Shown: positions 24,820 to 34,508, counted from the stretch's first letter. The stretch is DNA of 64,000 bases from Erythrobacter sp. (GCF_030066995.1 NZ_JASJAP010000006.1:186001-250000), one strand, 5' to 3'. Notes: generated by a model from the letters alone, not told the origin. A program made the numbers and translations.

Positions 24820-26013
24820 TTACGCTCCCGGCAGATCAAGGATACGCTTGGAAATCACATTAAGCATGATCTCGCTGGTGCCGCCTTCGATCGAGTTCGC
24901 CTTGGTGCGAAGCCAGCTGCGCGCAGGCGTGCCGCCCCGCGTTTCGTCGCTCTCCCATTCAAGGCTGCGCGAGCCGCCAGCGGCCATCATCAGCTCGTGG
25001 CGGCGCTTGTTCAGTTCGGTCCCGGTGTATTTCATCATGTTCGGCTGAGCCGGGTGACCCTTCCCTGCTTTCATCTCGTCCATGAACTTCTCGCCCATGG
25101 CGGTAAAGGCCAGCGCGTCCACATCGAACATGGCGAGCTCGGCGCGCAGCACCGGATCAAGTTCATCCCCGGTCTTGGCGGAAAGACGCTTCATCGAGGC
25201 GCCGATCGCGGCGGTGCGTTCGCCGCCGCCCATGCCAGAGATCATCTCGCGCTCATGGCCCAGCAGATACTTGGCCACGTCCCAGCCGCGATTGACCTCG
25301 CCCACCTGTGCGGGAATGTCTTCGCCGTAGGACTTCGGCACTTTCACGTTGTCGAGGAAGGTCTCGCAAAAGGGCGAGTTGCCGCTGATCAGCTTGATCG
25401 GCTTGGTCGATACGCCTTCGAACGCCATGTCGATCAGGGTGAAGGTGATACCCTGATACTTGTTGTCCTTGTCGGTGCGCACAAGGCAGAAGATCCAGTC
25501 GGCCTGATCGGCGTAGGAGGTCCACACTTTCTGGCCGTTGACGACCCAGTGATCGCCCTTATCCTCACCGTAGGTCTGCAAGCTGACAAGGTCCGAGCCT
25601 GAGCCCGGTTCCGAATAGCCCTGACACCAGCGAGTTTCGCCACGCGCGATTTCATTGAGGAAGCGCTGCTTCTGCCCTTCGGTGCCGAACTTCAAAAGCG
25701 CCGGGCCGAGCATCCAGATGCCAAACGAGCTCAAAGGGGGACGCGCGCCGATGCGGCTCATCTCCTGACGCAGGATCTTGGCTTCGGCGGCGTTAAGGCC
25801 CGCGCCGCCATATTCCTTTGGCCAGGCGGGCACGGTGTAGCCCTTTTCGACGCACGCTTCGAACCAGGCCTTTTGTGCCTCGTTCTTGAAGGTCGCACGG
25901 CGGCCACCCCAATAAACATCCGCGTCATCGCGAACGGGCTCGCGCATTTCGGGGGGGCAATTGGCTTCCAGCCAGCTTTGTGTCTGTGCGCGGAAAGTCT
26001 CTAGATCGGACAT
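24820..26013 (-). CDS. acyl-CoA dehydrogenase
   Basis: 397 residues. Conserved segments: YTVPAWPKEYGGAGLNAAEA, QRFLNEIARGETRWCQGYSE, PGSGSDLVSLQT (flavin/substrate contact), WVVNGQKVWTSYADQADWIF, RTDKDNKYQGITFTLIDM. The C terminus ANSIEGGTSEIMLNVISKRI contains the EGGT turn associated with the catalytic glutamate/FAD in FadE-type enzymes. ATG 26013 preferred; the upstream extension is not conserved-looking. It precedes the 379-residue dehydrogenase on the same strand and probably pairs with it. Confidence 0.92.
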   Translation of the reverse strand: MSDLETFRAQTQSWLEANCPPEMREPVRDDADVYWGGRRATFKNEAQKAWFEACVEKGYTVPAWPKEYGGAGLNAAEAKILRQEMSRIGARPPLSSFGIWMLGPALLKFGTEGQKQRFLNEIARGETRWCQGYSEPGSGSDLVSLQTYGEDKGDHWVVNGQKVWTSYADQADWIFCLVRTDKDNKYQGITFTLIDMAFEGVSTKPIKLISGNSPFCETFLDNVKVPKSYGEDIPAQVGEVNRGWDVAKYLLGHEREMISGMGGGERTAAIGASMKRLSAKTGDELDPVLRAELAMFDVDALAFTAMGEKFMDEMKAGKGHPAQPNMMKYTGTELNKRRHELMMAAGGSRSLEWESDETRGGTPARSWLRTKANSIEGGTSEIMLNVISKRILDLPGA

Positions 26014-26213
26014 GGTGCGCCGACTCCTCTCATTTACAGGTCCCACTTGACGTGTCCGTAACGTGATTTGAGACGCCCCCGCAAGCGCCGATTGCGCGGC
26101 TGGGCGTGCCGTAGCGTCACATGCGCGCGTTACACGCCGCAACAGCGCGCGGCATTGACCTTGGCCGCCATCCTCCTAGGCTTGCGCAAAAAAATGGGAG
26201 AGGACCTAGACCG

Positions 26214-27107
26214 ATGCGATTCTCGGGTAAGACGGTCGTTGTTACAGGAGCAGCGTCGGGCATCGGAGCCGCCACCGCCACGCTGTTTGCGCATGAAGGC
26301 GCGGTCGTTTTCGCCGCCGACATCAACGAAGAAGGCGGCAAGATGGTTTGCGATCAAGGACAGGGCGATCTGCGCTTTGTCCATTGCGATGTGTCGGACA
26401 CCGCCTCGATCAAGGCGCTGATGGACAGCGCGGCAAGCGAGACCGGAGGGATCGATACGGTCTTCAACAACGCGGCTGCCGGAGGCGCGCGCGCCCCTAT
26501 CGACGAAATCGAGCCGGACGAATGGGACATGACGATGGACCTTGTCCTGCGCTCGGTCGCGTTCGGCATCCGCTACGCCGTGCCGCATATGAAGGGGCGC
26601 CCCTCCACCCAGAACGGCGGCGCAAGTATCGTGAATGTGTCGAGCGTGGCCGCAATTGGCCCCGGCTATTCGCCCACCGCCTTTGCTGTTGGCAAAGCGG
26701 GCGTGTTGCACCTCACTAAATGCGCGGCTGCCGACCTTGCGCAGTACGGTATCCGAGTGAACGCCGTGCAGCCCGGTTTCATCAACACCAATATCTTCAC
26801 CACTTCTCTGGAAATCCCGGAAGAGATGAAATCCATGGCCAAGGCGGTGATCGCGCAGAGTTCCGCCAACGCGCAGCCCGTGGCGCGCGGCGGCCAGCCG
26901 AAGGATATCGCCGAGGCCGTCGCCTACCTCGCCAGTGACGCCGCAAGCTTTGTCACCGGCACCTCGATCCTCGTCGATGGCGGGCTGACCGTCGGCCCGC
27001 GCCACTGCTGGGACGAAGAAGCGGAAAGCCCGATGGCCGCGCTGCTGGCGATGGAGGAGCAAGTGAAGGCGGCCGCAGCAGCCGGAGCGGAAGCGGCCAA
27101 CACCTGA
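26214..27107 (+). CDS. SDR-family protein with Phe at the catalytic Tyr position
   Basis: 297 residues. The Rossmann motif VTGAASGIGAATATLFA (residues 10-26), DINEEGG, NNAAAGG and NVSSVAAIGPG are normal. The active-site segment reads SPTAFAVGKAGVLHLTK: spacing from the Ser puts Phe where Tyr is expected, with Lys retained. C-terminal FVTGTSILVDGG is standard. The C-terminal extension (about 30 residues, Ala/Glu-rich) is longer than usual. Start ATG 26214 is preceded by GGGAGAGGA. It overlaps the transporter start by one base (TGATG). Confidence 0.85.
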   Translation: MRFSGKTVVVTGAASGIGAATATLFAHEGAVVFAADINEEGGKMVCDQGQGDLRFVHCDVSDTASIKALMDSAASETGGIDTVFNNAAAGGARAPIDEIEPDEWDMTMDLVLRSVAFGIRYAVPHMKGRPSTQNGGASIVNVSSVAAIGPGYSPTAFAVGKAGVLHLTKCAAADLAQYGIRVNAVQPGFINTNIFTTSLEIPEEMKSMAKAVIAQSSANAQPVARGGQPKDIAEAVAYLASDAASFVTGTSILVDGGLTVGPRHCWDEEAESPMAALLAMEEQVKAAAAAGAEAANT

Positions 27108-28555
27108 TGACCACTCAAAACAGCAAGCTTCCGCTGCGCCTCAAATTCATTCACGGCTTTGGCGCTGTCGCCTTTGGCGTGAAGGAGATCAGCCTCACCG
27201 CGTTTCTGCTGATTTACTACAATCAGGTGCTGGGCATGGACGCCTCGCTGGTCAGCCTTGCTTTGCTGGTGGCTCTGCTGATCGACGCTGTGGTCGATCC
27301 GATCATCGGCAACCTGACCGACCGGACCTATACGCGCTGGGGGCAGCGTCTGCCGTGGTTGTACACCGCACCGATCCCGCTCGCGCTCGCCTGGCTGGTC
27401 TTGTGGTCGCCGCCCGCTGAAGGCGTACCACAGTTCTGGAACCTTGTGGCCGTCGCTGCAACGGTGCGCATCCTGCTCTCGGCGTGCGAAGTGCCATCGA
27501 CCAGCCTCGTGCCCGAACTTACGACCGATTACGATGAGCGCACGACGCTGTTCCGGTTCCGTTATATCCTAGGCTGGATGGGCGGCGTTATCACGCTCAC
27601 CATGGCCTACACGGTCTTTCTCGCGGGCGAGAACGGCGTGCTCAATCGCGACGGCTATTTCGGTTTTGCTCTCTTTGGCGGTGTGCTGATGGTTGTCTCG
27701 GTCATGGGATCGGCCATGGGGCAGCACAAGCTGGTGGCGAAACTGCCCAAGCAAAGACCCGCCCCGTTCTCCGTGATCAGCTCGTTCAAGGAGATATTCG
27801 AAGCGTTTAGCGAAAAGGCGTTTCTGATCTTCGCTACAGGAGGGCTGGCTGCGTATATCAGCCAGGGCCTGACCTTTTCGCTCAACAATTATCTCATTCT
27901 GTTTGTCTGGCGGCTCGATACCGCGCCGATTCCCTTCCTGCCGGAAGGGATAACGGGGTTGAGCATCTATCCGCTTGCGCTGGCCCTTTCGGCGATACTG
28001 ATGTTTCTGGTGGTTGGCCCGCTCCACGCGCGGTTCGGTAAACCGGGAAGCGCCGCCCTATGCGCAGTCGGCACCACCATAATGACCATCATCCCGTACG
28101 CGCTGTTCATGGCGGGACTCTGGCCGGAGCTCGACACAAGCCAATCGGCGCTGACGCTTTTGGGGCTGCTTATCGTTGGCAACACGATGGGTATCGTTGT
28201 GCTGATCTCGGCCACCTCCATGGTCGCCGAAATTGTCGAGGCCTATCTGGAGCGCACAGGACGGCGCGCGGAAGGCGCTTTCTACTCGGGCAATTGGCTG
28301 GTCCAGAAATGCGCAACGGGTCTTGGAATCTTCCTAAGCGGTCAACTGCTCAGCGTGATCGATTTTCCCGACGGGGCCGACCCTAATCTGGTGCCACAGC
28401 CGATCATCACCGATTTGATGATCTATTACCTCGCCGCCACGGTTGCTCTGATGCTGTTCGCCGGCTTCTGGCTTGGGCGCTTCCCGATAACGAGAGAAGA
28501 GCACCAGGAGCGCCTCCAGCGCCTCGCGGCAAAGCCGGTTCGAAGCGCGACATAG
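27107..28555 (+). CDS. MFS transporter of the GPH (glycoside-pentoside-hexuronide, MelB-like) family
   Basis: 482 residues, about 12 membrane helices. The GPH signature appears as VVDPIIGNLTDRTYTRWGQR near residues 64-83, followed by RLPWLYTAPIP. A second half-signature near FGKPGSAAL follows helix 8. The C-terminal half contains VLISATSMVAEIVE and GAFYSGNWLVQK, typical of the family. GPH members are sugar:cation symporters, but sphingomonad members lie beside catabolic clusters and may take other solutes. Translationally coupled to the upstream SDR. Confidence 0.88.
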   Translation: MTTQNSKLPLRLKFIHGFGAVAFGVKEISLTAFLLIYYNQVLGMDASLVSLALLVALLIDAVVDPIIGNLTDRTYTRWGQRLPWLYTAPIPLALAWLVLWSPPAEGVPQFWNLVAVAATVRILLSACEVPSTSLVPELTTDYDERTTLFRFRYILGWMGGVITLTMAYTVFLAGENGVLNRDGYFGFALFGGVLMVVSVMGSAMGQHKLVAKLPKQRPAPFSVISSFKEIFEAFSEKAFLIFATGGLAAYISQGLTFSLNNYLILFVWRLDTAPIPFLPEGITGLSIYPLALALSAILMFLVVGPLHARFGKPGSAALCAVGTTIMTIIPYALFMAGLWPELDTSQSALTLLGLLIVGNTMGIVVLISATSMVAEIVEAYLERTGRRAEGAFYSGNWLVQKCATGLGIFLSGQLLSVIDFPDGADPNLVPQPIITDLMIYYLAATVALMLFAGFWLGRFPITREEHQERLQRLAAKPVRSAT

Positions 28556-28650
28556 GCTCCAGACGGACGCCAAAAGAGAGCTTGGCGCAAGGCGAAGGCT
28601 CTGCCATCAAGACTCAGTAGCAAATCAGAACGGACGAGAGAGGACCCGCC

Positions 28651-29988
28651 ATGGATTTCGAACCCACAGAACGCCAGGCCTACTGGGCAGGGCGCGTGCG
28701 CGATTTCATCGAGAAGGAAATCCGCCCCAACATGGACGTCTACAAGGCGCAGGACGCCGAGGGCGACCGCTGGAAGGTGATCCAGATCATCGAAGACAAG
28801 AAGAAGCTCGCCAAGGAAGCGGGCATCTGGAATCTCTTTATGCCGCCGCGCAACGAGAGTCATCATCACGTCGACGACACATTCGAATTTGAAGGCCCGG
28901 GCCTTACCAACCTCGAATACGCGCTGTGCGCTGAGGAGATGGGCCGCATTGGCTGGGCATCGGAAGTCTTCAACTGCTCCGCACCCGACACCGGCAATAT
29001 GGAAGTGTTCCACCGCTACGGCACGCGCGAGCAGAAGGAAGAGTGGCTGCGCCCTCTGATGAACGGCGAGATCCGCTCCGCCTTCCTCATGACCGAGCCC
29101 TACACCGCCTCGTCGGACGCGACCAATATCGAAACCCGCATTGAGCGCGATGGCGACGAATACGTCATCAACGGGCGCAAATGGTGGTCGTCGGGCCTTG
29201 GCGATCCGCGCTGCAAAATCGCGATCGTGATGGGCAAGACCGACTTCGAGGCCAAGCGCCACGCGCAACAATCGATGGTGCTGATGCCGATCGACACGCC
29301 GGGCGTGAACGTGATCCGTCACCTGCCCGTGTTCGGCTATGACGACGCGCCGCACGGCCACATGGAAGTCGAGATGAAGGATGTCCGTGTCCCCGTTACC
29401 AACATGCTGCTGGGCGAGGGCCGCGGTTTCGAGATCGCCCAAGGGCGCCTTGGGCCTGGCCGAATCCATCACTGCATGCGCACGATTGGCGCGGCCGAAG
29501 AGGCGCTCGCCAAGATGTGTCGCCGCCTGCAAGAGCGCGAGGCGTTCGGCAAGCCGATCTACAAGCATTCGGTCTGGGAAGAGCGGATTGCCCGCGCGCG
29601 GATCGATATCGACATGACGCGTCTTCTTTGCTTGAAAGCCGCCGACATGATGGACAAGGTCGGCAACAAGGCCGCCAAGCAGGAAATCGCGATGATCAAG
29701 GTGCAGGCGCCCACTATGGCGCTCAAGATCATTGACGACGCGATCCAGGCCCATGGCGGTGGCGGCGTTTCGGAAGACTATGGCCTCGCCAGCGCCTACG
29801 CCCATCAGCGCACGCTGCGCCTCGCCGATGGCCCGGACGAGGTGCACGCCCGCTCGATCGCCCGCATGGAGATCAGCAAGCACGCCCCGCAGGAAGGTCC
29901 GACCGCCAACGCTCTTCGCAACGGAGGTGTCGGCGCACCCGCCAACGATGGCGGCGTGAGTTCGGGCGACATGGGCGTCGCCCGATAG
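28651..29988 (+). CDS. acyl-CoA dehydrogenase (long form)
   Basis: 445 residues. Segments: [20 protein letters not shown] (substrate/flavin loop), [76 protein letters not shown], and [20 protein letters not shown] near the end. [10 protein letters not shown] closes the fold. Relatives act on medium/long or branched acyl-CoA and resemble the ACAD10/11 type; the adjacent APH-like kinase gene fits that pattern. Ribosome site GAGAGAGG before ATG 28651. The C-terminal 30 residues (Gly/Ala/Ser) are variable. Confidence 0.93.
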   Translation: MDFEPTERQAYWAGRVRDFIEKEIRPNMDVYKAQDAEGDRWKVIQIIEDKKKLAKEAGIWNLFMPPRNESHHHVDDTFEFEGPGLTNLEYALCAEEMGRIGWASEVFNCSAPDTGNMEVFHRYGTREQKEEWLRPLMNGEIRSAFLMTEPYTASSDATNIETRIERDGDEYVINGRKWWSSGLGDPRCKIAIVMGKTDFEAKRHAQQSMVLMPIDTPGVNVIRHLPVFGYDDAPHGHMEVEMKDVRVPVTNMLLGEGRGFEIAQGRLGPGRIHHCMRTIGAAEEALAKMCRRLQEREAFGKPIYKHSVWEERIARARIDIDMTRLLCLKAADMMDKVGNKAAKQEIAMIKVQAPTMALKIIDDAIQAHGGGGVSEDYGLASAYAHQRTLRLADGPDEVHARSIARMEISKHAPQEGPTANALRNGGVGAPANDGGVSSGDMGVAR

Positions 29989-29995
29989 GAAAACC

Positions 29996-30128
29996 TCACC
30001 CCTCCCGTCTGCGGGAGGGGGCGGGGGTGGGCATGGGCCGACCGGAAGGGAGGCCCACCCCGCTGCGACCAGGACTTGCGGGGCAAGCCCAAGTCTCGCT
30101 GCCCCTCCCGCAAGCGCGAGGGGTGGGA
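29996..30128. repeat. interspersed palindromic repeat family B (variant, copy 2)
   Basis: CTCACCCCTCCCGTCTGCGG at 29996 pairs with the distal CCGCAAGCGCGAGGGGTGGG ending near 30128. Inner CCGGAAGGGAGGCCCACCCC and TGCGACCAGGACTTG also contribute stems. It lies between the acyl-CoA dehydrogenase and the phosphotransferase genes, with its right arm 14 bp before the latter's ATG, so it could affect that gene's translation. Confidence 0.7.
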
Positions 30129-30141
30129 GCCAAGTGCGACA

Positions 30142-31212
30142 ATGGAAATCGATTTCGACAAGGAAATGGTCGGCACCGTCGAAGTGACCGACAAGGACAA
30201 GCTTGATCTTGAGGCGCTCACCGTGTGGTTCGAGGCCAACGTCGAGGGCTTTAAGGGCCCGATCAGCTACACCAAGTTCAAGGGCGGTCAGTCGAACCCG
30301 ACCTACAAGATCGAGACCCCTTCCACGAATTACGTGCTGCGCCGCCAGCCCTTCGGCAAGCTACTGCCCAGCGCGCATGCGGTCGACCGCGAATACGCGG
30401 CTATGACAGGTCTCTACCCGACCGGCTTTCCCGTCCCCCGCACCTATGGTCTGTGCGAAGACCCGGACGTCATCGGGTCCAAGTTCTTCGTTATGAGCAT
30501 GGCCGATGGCCGATCTTTGTGGAACGGATCGCTGCCCGGCCTCGAACCCGAAGAGCGCCGCGCAATCTACCATTCGCTGATCGATACGATGGCGGATTTG
30601 CACCTCAACAAGCCCGACGAAATCGGCCTTGGCGATTACGGCAAGCCAACCGACTATTGCGCGCGCCAGATCGCGCGATGGTCAAAGCAATACAAGCTTT
30701 CTGAAACCGAGCACATGCCGCACATGGAGCGGCTGATCGAATGGCTGCCCGAAACCGTTCCGCCGCAGCACGAAAGTTCCGTCGTCCATGGCGATTACCG
30801 GCTCGACAATGTGATCTTTGCGCATGACGAGCCGCGCATCATCGCCGTGCTCGACTGGGAGCTTTCGACGCTGGGCGATCCCATTGCGGACTTCAGCTAT
30901 CTGATGCTCAACTGGTATCAGCCCGCCGACGGACGCGCGGGGTTGCTGGGGCTCGACCTCGAAGCGCTGGGCATCCCCACGGTCGAGCAAGCGACCCGCC
31001 GCTATGTCGAGCGCACCGGTTATCCGGTCCCGCCGATGGATTGGTATTTCGCTTATAATCTGTTTCGGCTTGCCGGCATTATGCAGGGCATCAAGAAGCG
31101 CGTGATCGACGGCACCGCATCCTCGGCGCACGCCAAACAGATGAGCGAGCGTGTCGCGCCGCTGGTGGATCGCGCGCATCAGTTCGCTCTCGCCGCGGGG
31201 ATGCCTGCCTGA
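30142..31212 (+). CDS. phosphotransferase family protein (APH/ACAD10-like kinase fold)
   Basis: 356 residues. Kinase-fold motifs: KFKGGQSNPTYKIETP (glycine-loop equivalent), NYVLRRQPFGKLLPSAHAVD with the ATP-binding Lys region, SSVVHGDYRLDNVIF (catalytic loop HxDxxxxN) and AVLDWELSTLGDPIADFSYL (Mg-binding Asp). In human ACAD10/ACAD11 such a domain is fused to an acyl-CoA dehydrogenase and phosphorylates 4-hydroxyacyl-CoAs. The adjacent dehydrogenase here suggests the same split pair. ATG 30142 avoids translating the upstream palindrome. Confidence 0.9.
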   Translation: MEIDFDKEMVGTVEVTDKDKLDLEALTVWFEANVEGFKGPISYTKFKGGQSNPTYKIETPSTNYVLRRQPFGKLLPSAHAVDREYAAMTGLYPTGFPVPRTYGLCEDPDVIGSKFFVMSMADGRSLWNGSLPGLEPEERRAIYHSLIDTMADLHLNKPDEIGLGDYGKPTDYCARQIARWSKQYKLSETEHMPHMERLIEWLPETVPPQHESSVVHGDYRLDNVIFAHDEPRIIAVLDWELSTLGDPIADFSYLMLNWYQPADGRAGLLGLDLEALGIPTVEQATRRYVERTGYPVPPMDWYFAYNLFRLAGIMQGIKKRVIDGTASSAHAKQMSERVAPLVDRAHQFALAAGMPA

Positions 31213-31340
31213 GATCTGGCGATCGACCTCCGCCAGGATGAGCGCACGCTTGCCGCTTCGCTCTCGCGGCGCTAGCAGCGCCCACAGACTTAACGAGCCC
31301 CGCCTCCGCCTGAACGCATGGGGCTCCCGCCGGAGCGCTT

Positions 31341-32177
31341 ATGACCGACACTCTCATCTCCCAAATCGAAGCCGCCTGGGAAAACCGCTCGGACCTGGTC
31401 CCCAACGGCGATCTGCGCCACGCGGTCAGCGACGCTCTTGCTCTGCTCGATAGCGGAGAAGCGCGGGTCGCCGAACCGGACGCAGACGGCGGGTGGAAGG
31501 TCAACCAATGGCTCAAGAAGGCGGTGCTCCTTTCCTTCCGGCTCCAGGACAATCGGGTGATGGACGCCGCTTCGGGTGGGGAGCCGGCGTTTGACAAGGT
31601 GCCGCTCAAATTCGCTGGCTGGGGCGATAACCGCTTTCGCGAGGCGGGATTTCGCGCCGTGCCGGGCGCGATCGTGCGCCGAGGCAGCTTTATCGGTAAA
31701 GGCGCGGTTCTTATGCCGAGCTTCGTGAACATCGGTGCCTATGTCGGTGAAGGCACGATGATCGACACCTGGGCGACCGTCGGCAGCTGCGCGCAAATCG
31801 GTTCGGGCGTCCACATCTCCGGCGGAGCTGGCATTGGCGGGGTGCTTGAGCCGCTTCAGGCGGAACCGGTCATAATCGGCGACAACGCCTTTATCGGCGC
31901 CCGCAGCGAAGTGGCCGAGGGCGTGCGCGTGGGCGAAGGCGCTGTGCTCTCGATGGGCGTCTATCTGGGCGCTTCGACCAAGATCATCGACCGCGCAACC
32001 GGGGAAATCCACCGGGGCGAAGTGCCACCTTACGCGGTGGTCGTGCCCGGCACCCTGCCGGGCAAGCCGCTTCCCGACGGCTCTCCCGGTCCCTCGCTTT
32101 ACTGCGCCGTCATCGTCAAGACGGTCGACGCGCAGACCCGCTCGAAGACGGGCATCAACGAGCTTCTGCGCGATTAA
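31341..32177 (+). CDS. dapD: tetrahydrodipicolinate N-succinyltransferase DapD
   Basis: 278 residues, left-handed beta-helix with hexapeptide repeats: [78 protein letters not shown]-terminal [13 protein letters not shown] and C-terminal [20 protein letters not shown] match DapD. It makes N-succinyl-2-amino-6-ketopimelate for the lysine/mesodiaminopimelate route. Length matches E. coli DapD (274). Confidence 0.97.
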   Translation: MTDTLISQIEAAWENRSDLVPNGDLRHAVSDALALLDSGEARVAEPDADGGWKVNQWLKKAVLLSFRLQDNRVMDAASGGEPAFDKVPLKFAGWGDNRFREAGFRAVPGAIVRRGSFIGKGAVLMPSFVNIGAYVGEGTMIDTWATVGSCAQIGSGVHISGGAGIGGVLEPLQAEPVIIGDNAFIGARSEVAEGVRVGEGAVLSMGVYLGASTKIIDRATGEIHRGEVPPYAVVVPGTLPGKPLPDGSPGPSLYCAVIVKTVDAQTRSKTGINELLRD

Positions 32178-32236
32178 GGAACGTTTCGGTTGCCGAATCC
32201 GTTGAAACAGTACGGAACACGGCACGGGGGCAGCTG

Positions 32237-32389
32237 ATGACAGACCAAGACAAGGCTATTCACATCGAAGACGACGACGCGCGCGCCGCAAGCACGCCCG
32301 GCGTCGTTCGGCGCGTGCTCGCCATTGGTCTGCTAATCGCTATCCTCGCCATGAGCGCGGCCTGGATCATCCCGGCCTTGTGGGGCTGA
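32237..32389 (+). CDS. small single-pass membrane protein
   Basis: 50 residues, ATG 32237 to TGA 32387-32389. An acidic, soluble N terminus (IHIEDDDARAAS) leads to one strong helix (VLAIGLLIAILAMSAAWIIP). It is 59 bp after dapD on the same strand, preceded by GGGGG/CAGC, a modest ribosome site. Charge layout gives an N-in topology (VVRR before the helix). Codon use is like neighbouring genes. No family known. Confidence 0.6.
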   Translation: MTDQDKAIHIEDDDARAASTPGVVRRVLAIGLLIAILAMSAAWIIPALWG

Positions 32390-32393
32390 CCGC

Positions 32394-33743
32394 CTATTCC
32401 GCTTCCCGAATGCGCGTTTCAATCGGCGCGGCGCCGCGCTGGGTGGCCGCATGGTCTTCTACCGCGCGCATCACGCGGATAACGTTGCGACTGGCGATCA
32501 TTTCAAGCTCGGCCTGCGAATAGCCGCGGCGCACGAGCTCTGCGAACAGCGCAGGGTATCCGCTCACGTCCTCGAAGCCCACCGGGCCTGAGGGCATGCC
32601 GTCGAAGTCTCCGCCGATGCCCACCGCTTCGACGCCTGCGACCGCGCGAATGTGATCGATGTGGTCCGCCATGTGCGACACCATCGTCTCTGGCTCGGGG
32701 TTGGCCGCCACCCATTGCTCCATGCCCACCTCGACCAGATCCGGGCGCCCCTGATTAAGCGCGGCCAGGCGCGCGTTTTCCGCCTGCCAGCGCGAATGCC
32801 ACTGGCGGCGCTCTTCGTTGAGATAGCCTGGCAGTGCGACCACCATCACAATTCCGCCATTGGCGGCGAGGCGCTCAAGCACGCTATCGGGCACGTTGCG
32901 CGCGTGGCCGTTGACCGCTTTCGCCCCCGAATGGCTGAAGATCACCGGCGCGCGGGCAATCTCCAGCGCATCGATCATCGTCTCTTCGCTTACATGGCTG
33001 AGATCGACGATCATCCCCATCCGGTTCATCTCGCGCACCACGTCCTTGCCAAAGTCGGACAAGCCACCGTGAACGGGGTCGTCAGTAGCGCTGTCCGCCC
33101 AGGGCACGTTGAGCATGTGCGTCAACGTCATGTAGCGCACGCCCAGCGCATACATCTGTCGCAGCACCCCGAGGTCCGAACCGATCGAGTGGCCGCCCTC
33201 AAGCGCAAGCACGCTCGCAATACGGCCTTCCGCCATCGCGGCCTCGACCCCCTCGGCTGTCTCGACATAGGCCAGGTCGTCGGGGTAGCGCGCGATCAAC
33301 CGCTTGGTGACGTCGATCTGTTCGATCGTCATCTTCACCGCCTCCGGCTCTGGCAGCGTCGCGGGCACGTATACCGCCCAGAATTGCGCGCCGACCCGGC
33401 CCTTGCGAAGCCGGGTAAGGTCGGAGTGCATCGGTCGACCGCGCGGGTCGGGCACCTTGCCCTCGGTCGTATCGTTGAAATCGAACGCGTTGATCGTGTT
33501 GTCCAGTCGGATACGCAGCTGAAGCGGCATGTCGTTATGGCCGTCAAAGACCGGGGCCACGTCCAGCGCAGCCAGTGCGGCCTGCATCGCGGGGTCGGGC
33601 GCGGGGCCTTCGATGCCCAGTTGTTCGGCCAGATCAGGTTCGGGCGTATCCTGTGCACAAAGAGGCGCACTCAGTGCGAACGAGGCGAACGCGGCCAGCC
33701 AAAGTGAGCGGCTGATGCGGCGAGGCACGGCGTGTTGCATCAT
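32394..33743 (-). CDS. membrane dipeptidase (peptidase M19, renal dipeptidase family), exported
   Basis: 449 residues with a signal peptide (residues 1-31, LAAFASFALSAPLCAQ). Zinc ligands: VFDGHNDMP (His69, Asp71), SVLALEGGHSI (bridging Glu), IVDLSHVSEETM and VIFSHSGAKAV (His pair), and GIGGDFDGMP near the C terminus (Asp). Family members cleave dipeptides, some D-amino acid containing, in the periplasm. ATG 33743 or the adjacent ATG 33740. The frame continues upstream across the divergent DUF985 gene without sense. Confidence 0.93.
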   Translation of the reverse strand: MMQHAVPRRISRSLWLAAFASFALSAPLCAQDTPEPDLAEQLGIEGPAPDPAMQAALAALDVAPVFDGHNDMPLQLRIRLDNTINAFDFNDTTEGKVPDPRGRPMHSDLTRLRKGRVGAQFWAVYVPATLPEPEAVKMTIEQIDVTKRLIARYPDDLAYVETAEGVEAAMAEGRIASVLALEGGHSIGSDLGVLRQMYALGVRYMTLTHMLNVPWADSATDDPVHGGLSDFGKDVVREMNRMGMIVDLSHVSEETMIDALEIARAPVIFSHSGAKAVNGHARNVPDSVLERLAANGGIVMVVALPGYLNEERRQWHSRWQAENARLAALNQGRPDLVEVGMEQWVAANPEPETMVSHMADHIDHIRAVAGVEAVGIGGDFDGMPSGPVGFEDVSGYPALFAELVRRGYSQAELEMIASRNVIRVMRAVEDHAATQRGAAPIETRIREAE

Positions 33744-33789
33744 ATGGCAAGGTCCCGATATGGCGAAGCTTTGAACGGAGCGAAACGTC

Positions 33790-34266
33790 TTGTCATCGAG
33801 CGATACCGCAGCGCTTCTCGTCGAGCAATTGAACTTGTCTGCGCACCCTGAAGGCGGCTGGTTTCGCGAGACCTGGCGCGGGCCGGATCGCGGAGACGGA
33901 CGCGCGGGCGGGACGGCGATCCTGTTCCTACTCAAGGCTGGCGAGCGTTCGCACTGGCACACAGTCGATGCTGAAGAGATGTGGGTCTGGCAAGGCGGCG
34001 ATCCCCTCACCCTGCGCGTCGCAATGCGCGACGATGGGCCTGTCGAAGCGACCCTGCTGGGCCCCGACACAGCCAGCGGTGAGGCGCTGCAAGGCTTTGT
34101 GCCGACGCTCGCCTGGCAGGCGGCCGAAGCTCTAGCGGAAGGCGAAGGCGCGCACGGCTACAGCCTCGTTACCTGCGTGGTTGTGCCCGGCTTCGACTTC
34201 GCCGGTTTCACTCTCGCTGAGCCGGATTGGGAGCCGGGGAGCGGCCACGCCGGGCCAACGCCATGA
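33790..34266 (+). CDS. cupin-fold protein, DUF985 family
   Basis: 158 residues. Cupin motifs: LSAHPEGGWFRETWR, GGTAILFLLKAGERSHWHTV (metal-binding HxH), AEEMWVWQGGDPLTLRV, VPTLAWQAAEAL, and CVVVPGFDFAGFTLAEPDWE at the C terminus, a very typical DUF985 ending. Enzymatic role unproven. TTG 33790 is the only start giving the full domain; GGAGCG lies 8 bp upstream. It overlaps the next gene by 4 bp. Confidence 0.88.
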   Translation: MSSSDTAALLVEQLNLSAHPEGGWFRETWRGPDRGDGRAGGTAILFLLKAGERSHWHTVDAEEMWVWQGGDPLTLRVAMRDDGPVEATLLGPDTASGEALQGFVPTLAWQAAEALAEGEGAHGYSLVTCVVVPGFDFAGFTLAEPDWEPGSGHAGPTP

Positions 34267-34508
34267 CTGACGCGCAAAGCGCCCAGCGCGCTGTTCTTGA
34301 GCTGCTCAACCAGAGGGGGACGGCAAAGACGATCTGCCCAAGCGAAGCGGCTCGCGCGCTGGCTGGGCGGTCGGGCAACTGGCGCGACGCAATGAACGAC
34401 GTGCACAAGGCCGTGGACGCCCTCCACGCCTCTGGTCACGTTCAGCTATCGTGGAAGGGAAAAGAGCTTGATCAGCGGCGCGGTGCCTATCGAATTGCGC
34501 GCCGCTGA
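34263..34508 (+). CDS. DUF3253 family small protein (winged-helix-like)
   Basis: 81 residues: AVLELLNQRGTAKTICPSEA, then WRDAMNDVHKAVDALHASGH, then VQLSWKGKELDQRRGAYRI. This is the DUF3253 pattern (two helices, a wing-like hairpin). Members are fused or adjacent to varied oxidoreductases and have no known function; the fold could bind nucleic acid. ATG 34263 overlaps the DUF985 stop (ATGA). Confidence 0.8.
   Translation: MTDAQSAQRAVLELLNQRGTAKTICPSEAARALAGRSGNWRDAMNDVHKAVDALHASGHVQLSWKGKELDQRRGAYRIARR

Noticed and set aside
28426..29883. A 485-residue minus-strand protein opposite the acyl-CoA dehydrogenase
   Set aside because: Antisense to a gene with clear family motifs; composition is His/Asp/Arg-biased as in other shadow frames.
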